Assembly: GCA_009617715.1 (NCBI GenBank)
Contig: VTFK01000516.1
Location: forward strand, 1-64,000
Reading direction: 5' to 3'
DNA: 64,000 nucleotides
Source of the DNA: Plectrocnemia conspersa
Lineage: Eukaryota > Arthropoda > Insecta > Trichoptera > Polycentropodidae
Shown: positions 46,801 through 56,569 of the stretch, piece by piece
How the letters are laid out: each line of letters opens with the position of its first letter
How positions within the stretch are numbered: position 1 is the first letter of the stretch
Notes under the pieces: model-generated
The model's input: only the letters and a program-made list of their open reading frames with translations
Told to the model about the DNA's origin: nothing
Databases searched by the model: none
Translations under genes and position numbers: made by a program

Positions 46801-49593
46801 AAAACCTCTTTGGATTATTGAAAAAATGAGATTTAAATTCGCCGACAGGCAAATTGTATGGCGTAGCTCTGTGAAAAAACTCCATACATATTTGCAAACA
46901 TGGTTAAAAAAAACGAACGGGAAGTTACGATATCAAGAATAGGCCTGGACGTGGGAAACAAGCAAAGATAGATGATTATATCCTAGCTGCAGAAATGAAA
47001 GCAAATATACTGAAACTATCCATCAGCTGGCCAAGAAACTAAACCAGTGTAATTCAACAGTGCATAGTCGCATTAATATGATAAGGAAGTCTTAGATAGA
47101 AGGCGTATGGGCTCCACACTATTTGAGCGAAGAAAAAAGTTCGTATCCGCATATCTCAAGAGTTTTGAATCTGAATTGCCTTTTCTCGATTATTTGATGA
47201 CCGGATATGGAAAATACAGTGGTTATCCAAAGTAGGAAACGTTACCTTGAATACCGGACCCACTGTAAAAAAAAAGTTATTTTGTGTGTATGGAGAGATT
47301 GCAAAGGGATTGTGCATTACGAAACTCTAACCTGACCAAATAATAACAGCAAACTTACGCGTCCCTATGTAACGGAATTCCCTCTCGATAAAATCAAGAA
47401 ACTTTACTAAAAATTTTATCTAATCCGCCTTATTTTCTATAGCTTGCTATTTTCGACAACCATTTATTTATATCGATGCAACACTTCCTAGATGGAAAAA
47501 AATAAAAATGCAGATGGTTATCGGAATATTTTTATTCAATACATATATCTACTAGCAATAATATAATTTAACTGAGAGCGCTAGTGAAATTATTTGCTTC
47601 TATAAACTGTCGTTAAAACTTAATTTGACTGTTGCGTTGTATCTAATCTAAAGTAAATATCTGAACCCTACTTAAGATAATATTTTAAAACTATAGTTGG
47701 TTTACTTAGAATATCTTAACAATTATTTATTATTATTTAAAATATCTATAGTGCTCTCATTAGCATTTTGTCTATTAACTATTGAATAAATTAAACCCTT
47801 TTATTTGATAGAATAGTTAACAATATCCTTGCTTTTTCTGCTGGATTTTGATAAAAAAAATATATTTGGATCCTGAACAAGTAGAAACTTATATACGCCC
47901 CATGGGATAATTGGTAAATCTGCCTCGTGATCTAATTAACGAGAAAAAAGCTCCAAATGGTTTTTGCTAACTCTAAATAAGAATTTTATGTGCATGTTTT
48001 TTCCCTTTGATCAAATTAAAAACCTTACAAACCCTGTGCTATACGCGACTTCGTTAAAAAATACCCGCAAAAAGTTGTATATTTAAAATGTACGGTAAAA
48101 AACTGTTTTGTTTTGTCTGTTTTTCATGCTATTAAAATACACATCAAAGAGACGAGACTTTTACTAATGACAAAGAAACTTGTAGGAATAAATATAATAT
48201 TATATATATTTATATGTATTTTAAACCTATTTTTAAACAAATGTAAACATTCAAAAGTTATTTAAATGCCATTAGTTATAATTATAACGGCAATATGTAC
48301 TAAAAATAATAATATTCATTAGGCAGTGTTTTCATATTTAATCAATCCTAATTTTAATTAAAAATATATTTCCACATACATACAAGGACCCTTAAAATAC
48401 TATTAATTTCATATTATTTCACATAAGTCGAAATTGACAATTTAATAGCCTCCGCAATGCTTTGTATTCTCATATAGTATGTATTTTAATTAATAATTTT
48501 ATTAATTTCTTTAAAAGTAATTTTAATGATAAAAATATTTTGCCTTTTTTGTAAAATTTATTTTTGCTGCCAAATAAAATACAATTACTCAAGGACGATA
48601 TAGATCAAGGGTTTGCGGCGGCTAAGATAGGGTTAAAATTACACCCAAGATGATAACCACAACATCGGTGGTCGAAATGTCGGCAAATGAGGGGCGAGTA
48701 AAAAAGGCGCGATACGAAAGCCCTCACATCTCGAAAACCTAAGTAACGTGTTGTATAAATCCGGTAAAAACTTACACAAAAATATAAAACTATATACGTT
48801 AATATATATATAGTGTGTGTGTCTGTATACATATATAACATATAATATGAAATTCATATTTTCTTTTGATGGTCTGTCGCAAGCTGTTCGACAAGAGAGC
48901 TTTTATGCGAGCGATTTAGACCCTTCAAGTGCACATTATGTACAAACGGTCATTGTTTCCCAAAACATAAGCGGCATAAGCGGAAACGGAAACGTCCCTT
49001 GGACGAGGACTTTTCACAATAACAATAGAGTAAATATAGTGCATGGATAACGAACATATAAAGCGTGTAGAATCATGAAGATGAATTCAACAAGATATAA
49101 TAGTTAATTTAATATTAATCACTAAATAAAATAATAAAGTATTGATGGAGGATTTCCAAAATGTGTGTTTCTTTAATATCGGTAGGCATACGAATACAAG
49201 TAAATCCTGCGCCCTCGGAAACCATGAGATCATATCGAGTATTATTTAACCGTGACGATCAAACTCATTATCGTTACATATATTTAAAATGTACTCGATA
49301 GTCGAAATGAAATCTTTGATATTTAATAACTAATTTTGACGTAACGATTGTGGATTGTCCCGACAAAATTATTTTTTTTTTATTTTTTTTTGACAGCTGA
49401 GCACATGGGTGGACTCTCTCAGAAACGAGCTTGGAGGAGATCTTGGCTCAGAACTAGGAGACGACAGTTGTATTGGAGAAGGACTCGAAGGTGCCGAAAG
49501 ACTCCTGGAACAGTGCGCTCAGCTCAGAGAGTCCAGCTTGGACGCTTGTGCTACCACCATTTCGCACGGAGAAGCTCTTCTTCAAGATCTAAG
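31649..49593 (+). CDS. trio: trio, partial: SEC14 domain (second half) and spectrin repeats
   Basis: Part of the gene for Trio, a large cytoplasmic exchange factor that activates Rac/Rho-type GTPases in axon guidance and cell migration. Eleven exons were joined by reading phase and protein order: 31649-31853, 31915-32028, 32096-32488, 32563-32818, 32927-33129, 33252-33395 or 34140-34220, 34290-34481, 34542-34664, 45107-45298, 49397-49593. They encode about 650-670 residues. The first ~106 are the C-terminal half of the SEC14/CRAL-TRIO domain (FTVVVDMRG, IIRPDNFWQKQRT, DPSQLT). About four spectrin repeats follow (KLDQCFQLRLFEQD, NTYTNAEKLL, ELAQTGECE, LSTWVDSLRNEL). These motifs and their order are characteristic of Trio/Kalirin. 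The protein start, later spectrin repeats and both DH-PH catalytic modules are outside the recognised part. Reading frames are unbroken. Introns range from 61 bases to 10.4 kb and the large ones are full of transposons. Confidence 0.93.
31915..32028 (+). CDS. trio: trio exon: end of SEC14 domain
   Basis: Exactly 38 codons, phase 0 at both borders, bounded by ACAG and TTA|GTTAGT. It encodes TTVISLEALPKIIDPSQL and ends QWIDLRL, the last helix of the SEC14 domain. The intron before it is only 61 bases. Confidence 0.95.
32096..32488 (+). CDS. trio: trio exon: first spectrin repeat
   Basis: 131 codons, phase 0 at both borders (TTTCAG before, AAG|GTTATA after). It begins ALEELTWQAGDLLDRLDDLQ, passes MKKKIVKVPVEELETQGERI, and ends KLDQCFQLRLFEQDCEK, the heptad-like helices of a spectrin repeat. 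An alanine-rich insert (AAEAAAASNGS) sits between helices. Confidence 0.95.
32563..32818 (+). CDS. trio: trio exon: second spectrin repeat, first part
   Basis: Acceptor TTTTAG at 32562. It starts MLEWICHNRKSFLSTYVEIG and ends FKHLAAG, with the Gly codon split by the intron (phase 1). The helices are alanine- and histidine-rich (LASVARVAAAARRLQEQ). The intron after it is only 108 bases. Confidence 0.95.
32819..32926 (+). repeat. 14-bp tandem repeat filling a 108-base trio intron
   Basis: Between about 32840 and 32910 the unit GATATTAATATATT repeats about four times, with slight variation at the left. It occupies most of the intron, up to the short pyrimidine tract and the TTTCAG acceptor at 32926, so any branch point must lie in or beside the repeat. 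Confidence 0.85.
32927..33129 (+). CDS. trio: trio exon: spectrin repeat
   Basis: Completes the split Gly codon and gives 67 further codons, ending GAG|GTCAGC in phase 0. It encodes LEERSAVLSLSVVFHHKAEV, then a proline-containing loop (AATPPPDVRD), and ends LYEQMCQAYTE. The exon borders fit either of the two exons that follow. Confidence 0.95.
33252..33395 (+). CDS. trio: trio alternative exon a
   Basis: 48 codons, phase 0 at both borders: acceptor CAATCAG at 33251, donor AAT|GTTAGC after 33395. It encodes VYDAYQNLLNGLDVMVQVCH, then a longer linker (QIPSDVSGANPSEYCNHQN). It aligns with the exon at 34140 over the pattern V-x6-LL-x2-LD-x-hydrophobic-VQVC and occupies the same protein position, so the pair looks duplicated and used alternatively. 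The weaker GTTAGC donor is the least certain border; reading through it reaches a stop at 33419. Confidence 0.85.
33396..34139 (+). other. Intron between the two alternative exons
   Basis: 744 bases, AT-rich, ending in the acceptor TTTGTCCACAG. No repeat family was recognised. Confidence 0.7.
34140..34220 (+). CDS. trio: trio alternative exon b
   Basis: 27 codons, phase 0 at both borders (CCACAG before, AAT|GTAAAT after). It encodes VHSTSKKLLYQLDHLVQVCN followed by QPEQRSN. It resembles the exon at 33252 in its first ~20 residues but has a much shorter linker. Both splice sites match consensus better than those of exon a. Confidence 0.92.
34290..34481 (+). CDS. trio: trio exon: spectrin repeat
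   Basis: 64 codons, phase 0 at both borders. A serine-rich linker (SENAPSSSTSDPAADYSS) leads into ASHVLAVIHQILGQHCALEA and ends LHQRLALLLYKEDCKQ, a spectrin helix pair seen at this place in Trio. Confidence 0.95.
34542..34664 (+). CDS. trio: trio exon: spectrin repeat
   Basis: 41 codons, phase 0 at both borders. It encodes VLDWLANHGDVFIRKNTGIG and ends KSHEHFENVAQ, close to the vertebrate Trio sequence as I remember it. The next exon follows after a 10.4-kb intron. Confidence 0.95.
35186..35240. repeat. Possible piggyBac-like or Tigger end
   Basis: TTAACCTTTTGCACTCGAGA begins at 35186 and has the look of a TTAA-flanked piggyBac-like end. It may instead be the unrecognised outer end of the older Tigger next to it. 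No partner end was found. Confidence 0.25.
35810..36232 (-). pseudogene. Older Tigger transposase, C-terminal part
   Basis: The minus strand encodes the C-terminal region of a TIGD1/pogo-type transposase: RDILDKIKNESSTLTEIL, a stop, then CLNHVASAITELRPHTLNAC, AWPGCVTVNAII, LAHRFGVEGFDTLNENDI, and an acidic tail EPEDDDMVEEIPVPLTANKI. This layout (TLNACW, AWPGC, acidic VEEIPVPLT) is usual for Tigger proteins. It joins in frame across the inserted element to the piece at 37994-38260. Confidence 0.8.
36235..37991 (-). mobile_element. Younger Tigger/pogo element, 1.76 kb, nested
   Basis: Terminal inverted repeats begin CACCCATACCTCGCTTTACG on the left and CACCCATACCCCGCTATACG when the right end is read on the minus strand. 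TA duplications flank the element (36233-36234 and 37992-37993), as for pogo/Tigger insertion. Further pairing continues inside (CCGTATAACG, GCCGTTATAGCG). Transposase coding is on the minus strand. The right-hand repeat is followed after only about 90 bases by mid-transposase sequence, so the DNA-binding domain has been lost. Confidence 0.9.
36710..37899 (-). pseudogene. Tigger transposase (TIGD1-like), DNA-binding domain missing, one frameshift
   Basis: Pogo/Tigger DDE transposase. The open part 37899-37054 (281 codons) runs from RFNLHNFKMKREAASADEAA through the catalytic core. The first Asp is in VFNVDETGLYWKRMP (about residue 67), the second in ALLILDNAPGHP (about 183) and the third in LIQPMDQGVIATFK (about 215), so all three catalytic residues are present. 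Near 37072-37077 a homopolymer run of six marks a single-base frameshift. The frame then continues as CLEKIWPECVKSTDAEVNCL, LAHDLGFEGLNERDVLDLLE and an acidic tail, ending at 36710. The N-terminal helix-turn-helix/CENP-B domains that bind the terminal repeats are absent. With terminal repeats around it, this is a transposon remnant and not a host TIGD gene. Confidence 0.88.
37994..38260 (-). pseudogene. Older Tigger transposase, middle part with core deletion
   Basis: The minus strand reads HNLKIRGDAASTDQEAAKNF, then LAKIIDDGGYSPDQVF, where the family continues into the first catalytic motif NVDETG. Instead, within a few codons and after a frame change, it reads IIQPMNQGIISTFKEY, which belongs about 150 residues further on. 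The segment with the first two catalytic Asp residues has been deleted. Confidence 0.75.
38958..39880 (-). pseudogene. mariner transposase pseudogene (family 1)
   Basis: Minus-strand pieces in family order: EGSSSTTTAKNK (N-terminus), RHNEVNDEYVKA, then TRLSSREIVERLNIDQSSDI followed by RHLHKLR (helix-turn-helix region, about 39600-39480), VIGDEK with the first catalytic Asp (about 39350), and KPHVAFIPQKFDRPPMG followed by HPPYFLDLVII (about 39120-39030), where active relatives have HPPYSPDLAPSD. The second DNA-motif block between them is partly lost and many stops occur. The second scrap at 57900-58230 matches its 5' third, so both belong to one family. It lies in the big trio intron. Confidence 0.7.
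40160..40425 (-). other. Cysteine-rich open frame, unidentified
   Basis: On the minus strand an uninterrupted frame of about 85 codons between stops reads KTLGESRENCRTGECKLNIR, PVGSTFCDEGTPDCIIRSF, VCPTTSPEGKFNFANIEG, ASDTNLICLEINHNTIHQ and RRGIDWQ before a stop. It has no Met start. Six cysteines, acidic and hydrophilic composition and a GC level above the flanks make it look coding. I do not recognise a family. Other frames of both strands are also open here (99 and 80 codons on the + strand), so the patch itself may be a GC-rich repeat. It could be an exon of a gene nested in the trio intron or a mobile-element scrap. Confidence 0.3.
41290..41440. repeat. GC-rich repeat related to 8403-8560
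   Basis: TTCGAAGTTGCCCGAGGCGA, GGTCCGAGTAGCGTTCCACA, ATGCGACTTCGAGAGG and GTGGATGACGTCC correspond in order to pieces at 8420-8530 (GGTCGCCGACTTCCGAGTAG, GGCCACACTGCC, ATGCGGTTCGGACGG, GTGAATGACTTCC). This shows a dispersed family. Confidence 0.5.
41441..45106. other. Remainder of the 10.4-kb trio intron
   Basis: AT-rich. It holds a CA microsatellite (42379-42392) and, at 43568-43650, a short foldback in which GCCTCGGTTTTCGT and ACGAAAACCGAGA pair; the second arm continues into ATTCCACT, like the end of a Tigger-type element. Around 43125-43470 a GC-richer stretch is open on both strands without family motifs. The intron ends at the acceptor TTTTTGTTTCAG at 45106. Confidence 0.5.
45107..45298 (+). 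CDS. trio: trio exon: spectrin repeat
   Basis: 64 codons, phase 0 at both borders. It encodes NTYTNAEKLLAAAEELAQTG followed by ECEAEGVYAAARELQRH and ends LHLAVLFYTREKE. The NTYTNAEKLL and ELAQTGECE stretches are strongly conserved in Trio/Kalirin. The reading frame continues correctly from the exon 10.4 kb upstream. Confidence 0.96.
45299..46060 (+). other. trio intron, first part
   Basis: Intron with a short CTA trinucleotide run near 45446. No repeat family was recognised. Confidence 0.6.
46063..46526 (-). pseudogene. Jockey-like LINE reverse transcriptase, 3' end
   Basis: Minus-strand remnant of the C-terminal end of a Jockey-clade non-LTR reverse transcriptase ORF2. It starts AKYLGITLDSRPHWK, continues VKKTREKLNIKFRKMYWLMG, SVENKLLLYKQDLKPVWHP, then in a second frame RCGIQPWGCASKTNRVVIQR, FQNNIHSCIVYAPWYIRNAY and FHRDLGIWTVSEAI. 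The conserved KYLGITLD, KLLLYK, WG-x-AS and APWY-x-RN-x-x-x-HRDL order is typical of Jockey elements. Stops and a frameshift near 46380 break it. It lies antisense in a trio intron. Confidence 0.8.
46905..47500 (+). pseudogene. mariner transposase pseudogene (family 2)
   Basis: + strand pieces in family order: RPGRGKQAKIDDYILAAEMK (about 46945-47000), ETIHQLAKKLNQCNSTVHSR (helix-turn-helix region), EGVWAPHYLSEE, RKRYLEYRTHC, KVILCVWRDCKGIVHYETLT and at the end HLFISMQHFLDGKK (about 47460-47500), which in relatives follows the last catalytic region. The part containing the first catalytic Asp is poorly preserved and the second catalytic block is deleted. Motifs differ from those of the fragment at 38958-39880, so this is another subfamily. 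It lies in the trio intron in the sense orientation. Confidence 0.75.
47501..49396 (+). other. trio intron, last part
   Basis: AT-rich. The GC-richer piece at 48605-49060 is open in several frames on both strands without family motifs. The intron ends with a T-rich tract and the acceptor TTTGACAG at 49396. Confidence 0.5.
49397..49593 (+). CDS. trio: trio exon: spectrin repeat
   Basis: 65 codons plus two bases. Acceptor GACAG, donor AAG|GTAAGC, with the Arg codon split (phase 2). It encodes LSTWVDSLRNELGGDLGSEL, then EGLEGAERLLEQCAQLRESS and ISHGEALLQDLR. This corresponds to the Trio segment WTWLEELQ...EDLIQQLR. It is the last exon I could recognise; the next one must begin with a base completing the Arg codon. 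Confidence 0.95.
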
Positions 49594-52500
49594 GTAAGCT
49601 CAACTAATTATATTCAAGGCCGAGCCGGAGATTAATTATTATAATTATTACTGACATCTTCAAATCAGCATAGCATGACTGACGCCGGAGATGTGTTACA
49701 GATTCGTATTATGTATTTGCTTTCCCTACTTTGTCGACGTGATTTATGTAAGTCCCACTTGCGTATCAACATATAAAAACAGTGTTTATTAACCCAGATA
49801 CTGCAATGAGCGTAGTCATGGTCAGTGACCCAATGATATTTTATTAATACAATTTCATTATTCTGAAACTTGACTATGAATAAACTTTAAAAGCTTACCA
49901 TGTTTCAAAGTTCTTAGTTTGCAGTGAATCATGCACGTATGGTGTAAAAATCGGTACTACTTTCAACGTTGCATTTATATTTTTAGATTAATTTTAAGCA
50001 TAGTACAACTGTAGCAAAATGTCCCTTAACTAACTATTTCAATGAGTTGTTCTGTCTTTTATTGAAAATCATCCGATTGTATTTATAAGTATTTTTTTGT
50101 ACATTCTATTTATTTAACTTATTTATTCTAAAGTAATTTGGTTATCTAAACAGTGGTATAGTTAATTAGACCCCAGTCCTTGGGGTCTAATTAATCGCCG
50201 ATGCAAATCACTATTTGTATCAATATATTATATTTCTTATTTATCTATATATTATATATATATACGAATACTCTCATAATCTTGAGTACATGATTATTCT
50301 AATTTCTTACATTTTTAAAGCACCGCTCTCGTTCTTCTATTCTGAAGTCTTTAGAATTAGAATATTTTACTCCACTCTTCTTTAGTTTAAATAGTATTAT
50401 TGCACAATTTGAGAAATGTTTAAGATTCGATCTATATGCTTAGCTTAAATTAGGAACTTGGTTGAAAAATAATATTGTTGTGCTTGTTAACAATATTTTT
50501 CGACCCAAATTAGTCTCATAGGTTAAGACACCATGTAATAAGAAGTCAATAATGCTGTATTTTCATTTCAAACGCTATTTAAATGATACATAGAGATTAT
50601 AAATTTGTACAATAATACGGAAAATATCATTCGTTGTCATTGTTTGATCATTGACACTGAGATTGTTAATCTTAATGTTTGAGTACTGGAATTGTAACTT
50701 TTACTAATGATAGACGACGTACTGTTAACATTAACAGTATAAGAAGATGGATCACTGCGTTTATGTAGAAGTTTTCCGTTACCTCTTCCAACTAAAGTAA
50801 TTAAGTTATTTTTTATGGAATGCAATAAATTAAACGACACATAATGAAAACAAAAAGAAACTTATATTTTCTTTTTACATAATGATTTAAATAAAATTAA
50901 GCTTAAATCGGATAAGAAGTATTAAACATTATAATCAAGGTAATAATTTTCAACCTTTTATATTTTCAAATTCAAAATATTTATAGACAAATAGGTATAT
51001 AAATATTTATACATATATTTATATATGTTAATAGCTCCCTCTGACATACCAATGCGAAAAATATCGATATTTTTCTTCCCAACATTATTTTATATGCTCT
51101 ACCATACCAATATATGGATATGTATTTACATATGTGCTTAATAATACACAATATTAAACCAGTCATTTTCATGTCAGTACATTTACACCAGTTCTCAATC
51201 TTAACTCGTTTGTTTATATCATTAAATTCGGATGTATTTTTGTGTGAGTATTAATTCATCGCCTTGTTAAAATTTATTGTGTGCGAAAATTGCTAATTAA
51301 TTAGGCGGTGATTTTTTCGAGCGAATCTCGAGAAATCCGGAACGCAATTCTCGTCTCGTGAATAACGCGGAGAAGAATCAGAAACTGATGAATAAATAAA
51401 AAAATCTATGAAACCAGTATTTCTAACGTCGCGCATTATGAGATCGGTCCATTTCTGAACCATTGTTTTCCGAGATTCGTTTGACACACATACACACTAT
51501 GTACGTTTGTTCCACATGTGGGGCTAACAAATGTGCCAATTGTGGTCTCGGTCAATTTTAAAATAGTTTGAATCTCGAACAAATAAATATACTCGAATTT
51601 GAATTATCATGTTGACTTTCCATCAATTCAATAGCGGTCAACTTTTTGCAACACATTACTCACTAGGTCATTAGCATAAACTCTTCCTTTCAATAGTTAG
51701 TAAAAAAAAAACAACGCCCGAATTGTGTGCTATTGACAATGACCGTCTTTATCCAATTAACTGTGTCAGTCTCACGCTATATAATTTTAAAGATAAAATT
51801 TGATCTTGAATTGTTGCATGTTGTTTAACGCTATTATATAAAAATCACAAAATACACCTACTAGGGTTTTATTGTTGAAAATATACAAAAATTACATTCG
51901 TCGCTGCCTGTTTATAAAAATCGTTTCATACAAAAAATAACAAGTTTTCTGAAAATGGATTGTTATTAGTAGTATAGTAGATCTGATTTAAATAGGGTTA
52001 CTATTATTTTTATTAAGGGACGCTTAATTGAGTAGCACTGCAAGATTTTTTCAATTATTTCGAAGTTAAAAAAATGTTAAAAACAATTCACATTGTTAAC
52101 CTTTGCTCCGTTCAAAACTTCATTACATATTTAACAACACTGTCGTTAGCATACGAAAAAATATTACAAAAATATTCCACGAGTACATCTAACCCCCTAA
52201 TCTAATGTTTCAGTGACTACAATAAAACCATACTCGTATTTAAATATAAGGTGCCTTAATTTAAAATTTGATATGATTTTGGAAAATCTTTAATTAAATT
52301 TTCGTGTAAAAATCTATTAATGAAGTGTTTTGTTTAATTTATTTATTTACGTAGTAGTACAAAGTATATTTTTGATTACACTTTAATTAGAGTAATTAAA
52401 TGTCCAAGCTTTAAGTACATTCAAATTATTATTTTATATTTAAGATATTAAAGTAAATGTATTTAATTATAGTGTACATATTTATTAAATTCAATTATTT

Positions 52501-53606
52501 CATTAATTAATAAATACAAGAAACGCGAAATGAATTTGTTATTTGTTTTTTAAAAGTCTACGAGATATCAGCGTTTTTTATGATTTATTTTTTAGTAATT
52601 AATAATCAATTAAAGTATTTCAGTAGATTTTCGTAATCAATTTTAGTTCAGTTAATTTATGAGGGATGTATAAATAAGTCGCCTGTCAGTTAATTTAAAT
52701 ATTTTTTTTAATTGAAATAATATAAGTTACAGTCCTTGATTTTACGAGTGTTTTTATTTTAATTAGGAATGTGATTTGTATACATCTATATACATATAAT
52801 AAAAAAAATCGTGTAATTACTCGAGCAACTCCCTCTGTAATTGTACGTTCTACCGACAGTTAAATCTATTTTTTTGTGTTATTAAATAGCGGCTTATGTA
52901 GTTTTAGAAAATGTAGCTTTGATGTTTCGCCCAAACAAATCGTCCATTACTAACTTTCACCCCCATGAATAGCGAGAGGAAGGGGTACACGCGAGAGATC
53001 TCCACATAACAGTTGGCCTGGCTCCTCCGGAGCACGCGGTTGTTTAGTAGACGTCTGTAAATTCTACCAACTAGCGCGAAACTATTGGAAACTTGCTCGT
53101 TTTTTAACCTTATTATTTTTATTTTTATTATAATTTTAATCAGTTCTGAAACAACTAGTGAAAAAGTGCAATTTTTATAACGTGACCGTTTATAATTGGT
53201 GATTTAGTATTTATCATTAGGTAAATAATGATTAGTACTATTATTTGGCAGTGTGACCGTTTTTAAATGTATTTTGTCACTTGTATAAAATATCGTTTCT
53301 TAAAAAATTTTAAAGACAATCATGAGTTTAAGCGTCGATCTATCTTCTATATTAATTGGCGTTATATTTTTTTGTGTTATTAAATATTTAATTAATTGAA
53401 AGCAAACAGGAAACGTAGATTTAGTTCGCTAATAACATTAAATTCAATTTTGTTAGTTATTTTATGTTTAAGATTATTATGGAAAGTATTAAAATATTTA
53501 TGGAACTTGTGTTATTACACTTTGATAGATAATGGAAGCATTTTCGCGTAATTCGCAATATTGCTCCATTAGAGAATTACCTATATAAAGTAAAATTACG
53601 TAGTAA
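49594..53606 (+). other. Probable trio intron, AT-rich
   Basis: No exon with phase 2 and spectrin-like coding was found. A GC-richer patch lies at 52965-53060 (CGCGAGAGATCTCC, GGCTCCTCCGGAGCACGCGG) and another at 51300-51360. They could be regulatory, but no clear core-promoter motifs were seen. Confidence 0.45.
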
Positions 53607-53660
53607 AATGATTACAGCATCTATCTAAAAGTTATCTTTTAGATATATGCTGTAATCATT
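53607..53660. repeat. Near-perfect hairpin 1
   Basis: A 25-base arm (53607-53631, starting AATGATTACAGCAT) pairs with 53636-53660 with a single mismatch, leaving a 4-base loop TTAT. It is immediately followed by a second hairpin. Confidence 0.85.
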
Positions 53661-53662
53661 CA

Positions 53663-53718
53663 TGTATATGTTTTAATTATTTGGTATTCATATAAACCAA
53701 ATAAATAAAACATATACA
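53663..53718. repeat. Near-perfect hairpin 2
   Basis: A 23-base arm (53663-53685, starting TGTATATGTTTTAA) pairs with 53696-53718 with one mismatch around a 10-base loop. The arm sequence differs from hairpin 1, so the two are not copies of each other. Confidence 0.85.
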
Positions 53719-56450
53719 CATCTGATTTATTTACCTGTAGTTTTCAAGCATTATAGTTTCTATTTATTATTGTTTTACAAACATTTAAGATACATATTTT
53801 AAAAAAATGTAAAAGATTCCATAGTCGTATAAGTAAATATTATCTTACAATCATATATCTGTAGAATTCATACACCGACTAATATTTGATTGCTTGACGT
53901 AAAGCATTTTACCTGGCTATCGATTATTTTTCGTTCTACTAGCAGTCATAAAATAAATATTTTAATCTTTCTCGATGTTTGATTTCTAATTGGTTCTGAT
54001 GAATAATTGAATTGCAGATAAACCAAAAAGCATTTGATTGGTTGGATTTGTAGCATATATTACATATTTTTGCACATTTGTATGTAAAATTACTTGTCAG
54101 ATGATCGATTTGTATAGGGGCAATTTATTTTTATTATTTAGTTTACCTTTCACGCTTATTAATAAAAATTGTCGAGAAGGAGCAGCGTTAACTTTACGAA
54201 CAGTTTTATCTAAGCATGTTTGTTTGAAATCCAAGGATAGCCCAAGTACTTGACTGATTTTTGACAATCTTGAGAATCAAGAGTCTTGTAAGTTTATTTT
54301 TGAGGCATATGCGTTATTTCTTCTACGGGTAAACATAACTGCAATGCATATACTTGATTTGAACAATTTGTAAATATGTATAATAATAAGTATTGTTTTC
54401 ACTTTTCTATCTAGTAGAGAGTTATTTGTTAAATATTCGATTTAACTTCTTCACTTCGTAAAACTTGTAATTAAAGTTATATGACCGTTAATCTTTCACG
54501 TAAATATATGCATCTATCTATCTTTGAAGATTGTCTCGTCATTTTTGCGAGAAAACTTTGTCGTCGCGCTGAGCCTTTATTGCTGTGCGTAACGCTTCCT
54601 GTCTCCCTCTATTTATATTTTACGTCTTCTTATATTCAGTATGTACTCAGTTCTCTCCGGATGCGCCTCTCCTCTTGTTGACTTTTGAGTTCGCGTGCCA
54701 ACCAGATACATACATAACACGGCTGGCAGCATCCCTCTTGAACCAAGTGTGTCGATAGCAATTATCCATATAACACACGTAAAGGTATCCGAGCGCTAAT
54801 TAAAGACTTACGCTTTAGTGTTGTATATCATCGTCCTAGTTTTTTAAAGTGAAATATCCTAGAAAAGTTAGAAGATATATAAGTCAGTGGACCTTTATTG
54901 AGTTTATTTTTATTACTTCCAATGACTCGTCTCAATTAAAACAGAATCATTCGTAGATTTAAATGTTCTTATATTTATGGCAAATCTTTTATTGTTCAGT
55001 GCTCAATACTTTATTGATCAAGTTGTACTACTTTTTATTCTTGTAAGGTTCACTAAGTTAGTAATTTTGTTTTATTTTGATGAGCTGTTAAGTGCCCAGT
55101 AATTATATTCAATAGTCAATAATATTTATCCTTAATGTTGATGGTTTAACAAAGCTATGGATACTTGCTAAATACTATGAAATTGCTTCATAAAAATCAA
55201 CTATAAAATATTTATATATCAATTTCTATTTGCTTCTCATATTATCATATCTCATTAGTTGTGAGACTTACAAAAAACAAAGATATCGAGCGCGAATCTA
55301 AAATCTACAGAATGGTGACGTTACATCGTTAGACTAAAATACAATAAATATTTGAAATAAATTAAACCAAACCTAACCTAATGAAAGTTCAGAAAGCTAG
55401 GTTTAGATCTGAACAGCAAATGGACGTTTTGCAATTGTCAAATTGAGTATCATAGACATTTTAGAGTGATATATAAATTCACTAGCGCCTATCAGTTAAA
55501 TTATATTTTCACTAGTAGAAATACATATCTATCAGTAAAAATGTATTCGGATACGATTTCACTGAAACGCAAGCGAAAATTTGTATTTCTTTAATTGTAA
55601 AATATACAATTAAATAAATACAACTGATTGGATAATATCGGTCCTCTTGGTCATTTGCTATAAAAAGTTCAAAATTCAATTATAACTTAAACCTAACCAA
55701 TTAATTAAATTTATGTATCTACGTGGTGCTATAGCATATCCAACTATTAGTACATTTATAATTCTTGATGACTCAATGAAGAGTTTATCGCACATATAAA
55801 TCTTCAGTTGCACAACGTATTTTGGTATTCTCTTCTCGTTCGAGTATAGAAAATACCGATTTAGGGTCAGATTGTCCACTAGTTTCGAAACTGTTTATTT
55901 TTTGTCCAACTTTATATGCACACTTGTACATTGCATTGAAACTGTGCTAATATCCTGTATGAGCCTAATATTAATGTACATCGTCTCCATCCGCAATTTA
56001 TTGCCCCACGCGATCTCCGCTCATGATCAATTTTAACGGATTTGGTTAACTTCTTAAATCACTGTTAACAAGGCATTGCTCAGTTCCGATTTTATTATTT
56101 AACACCATAATGAACGCAATTACGGGTTAATCAAACATGGGTAAAGCTATATTATTATTATTGTAAACATTATAATAATATTGTATTCAAAAGTTACATT
56201 TTATTGCCCGTCCTATACCCATTGTATTGTATTTACAATTCGGTTATTTATATTTAACTAACTCGGTCTAGTCCTATTGACCTTTCATGACTACGATGTT
56301 GTTAGTATTTGAAGATTAAATATTTATATAGACACTTTAATATTTATAAACATATTTAGGGAAAAAAATCGGTCACACTGCTAAAATAAAATAAGCAAGT
56401 AATGCATAGAATAATATGTGTATTATATGGATCTCCATGTGATTTGTATT
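53719..56450. other. AT-rich stretch without recognisable exon
   Basis: Open frames at 54038-54253 and 54481-54681 lack family motifs. A slightly GC-richer piece lies at 54540-54740. Nothing else was recognised. Confidence 0.45.
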
Positions 56451-56569
56451 CCGGTGTAGTTCGGTCACTTTTACTTTTACTTCCGATCCTAGTTGAGTGT
56501 CGTGTTTGTGCTTTGACGAAACTTGGTTGACAATCGGTTTGTTAGTCGGATTGCTGTTGAATCGTATCG

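Noticed and set aside
48841..49050. 77-codon open frame as a small gene
   Set aside because: Several frames on both strands are open here, there are no recognisable motifs, and it lies in a trio intron.
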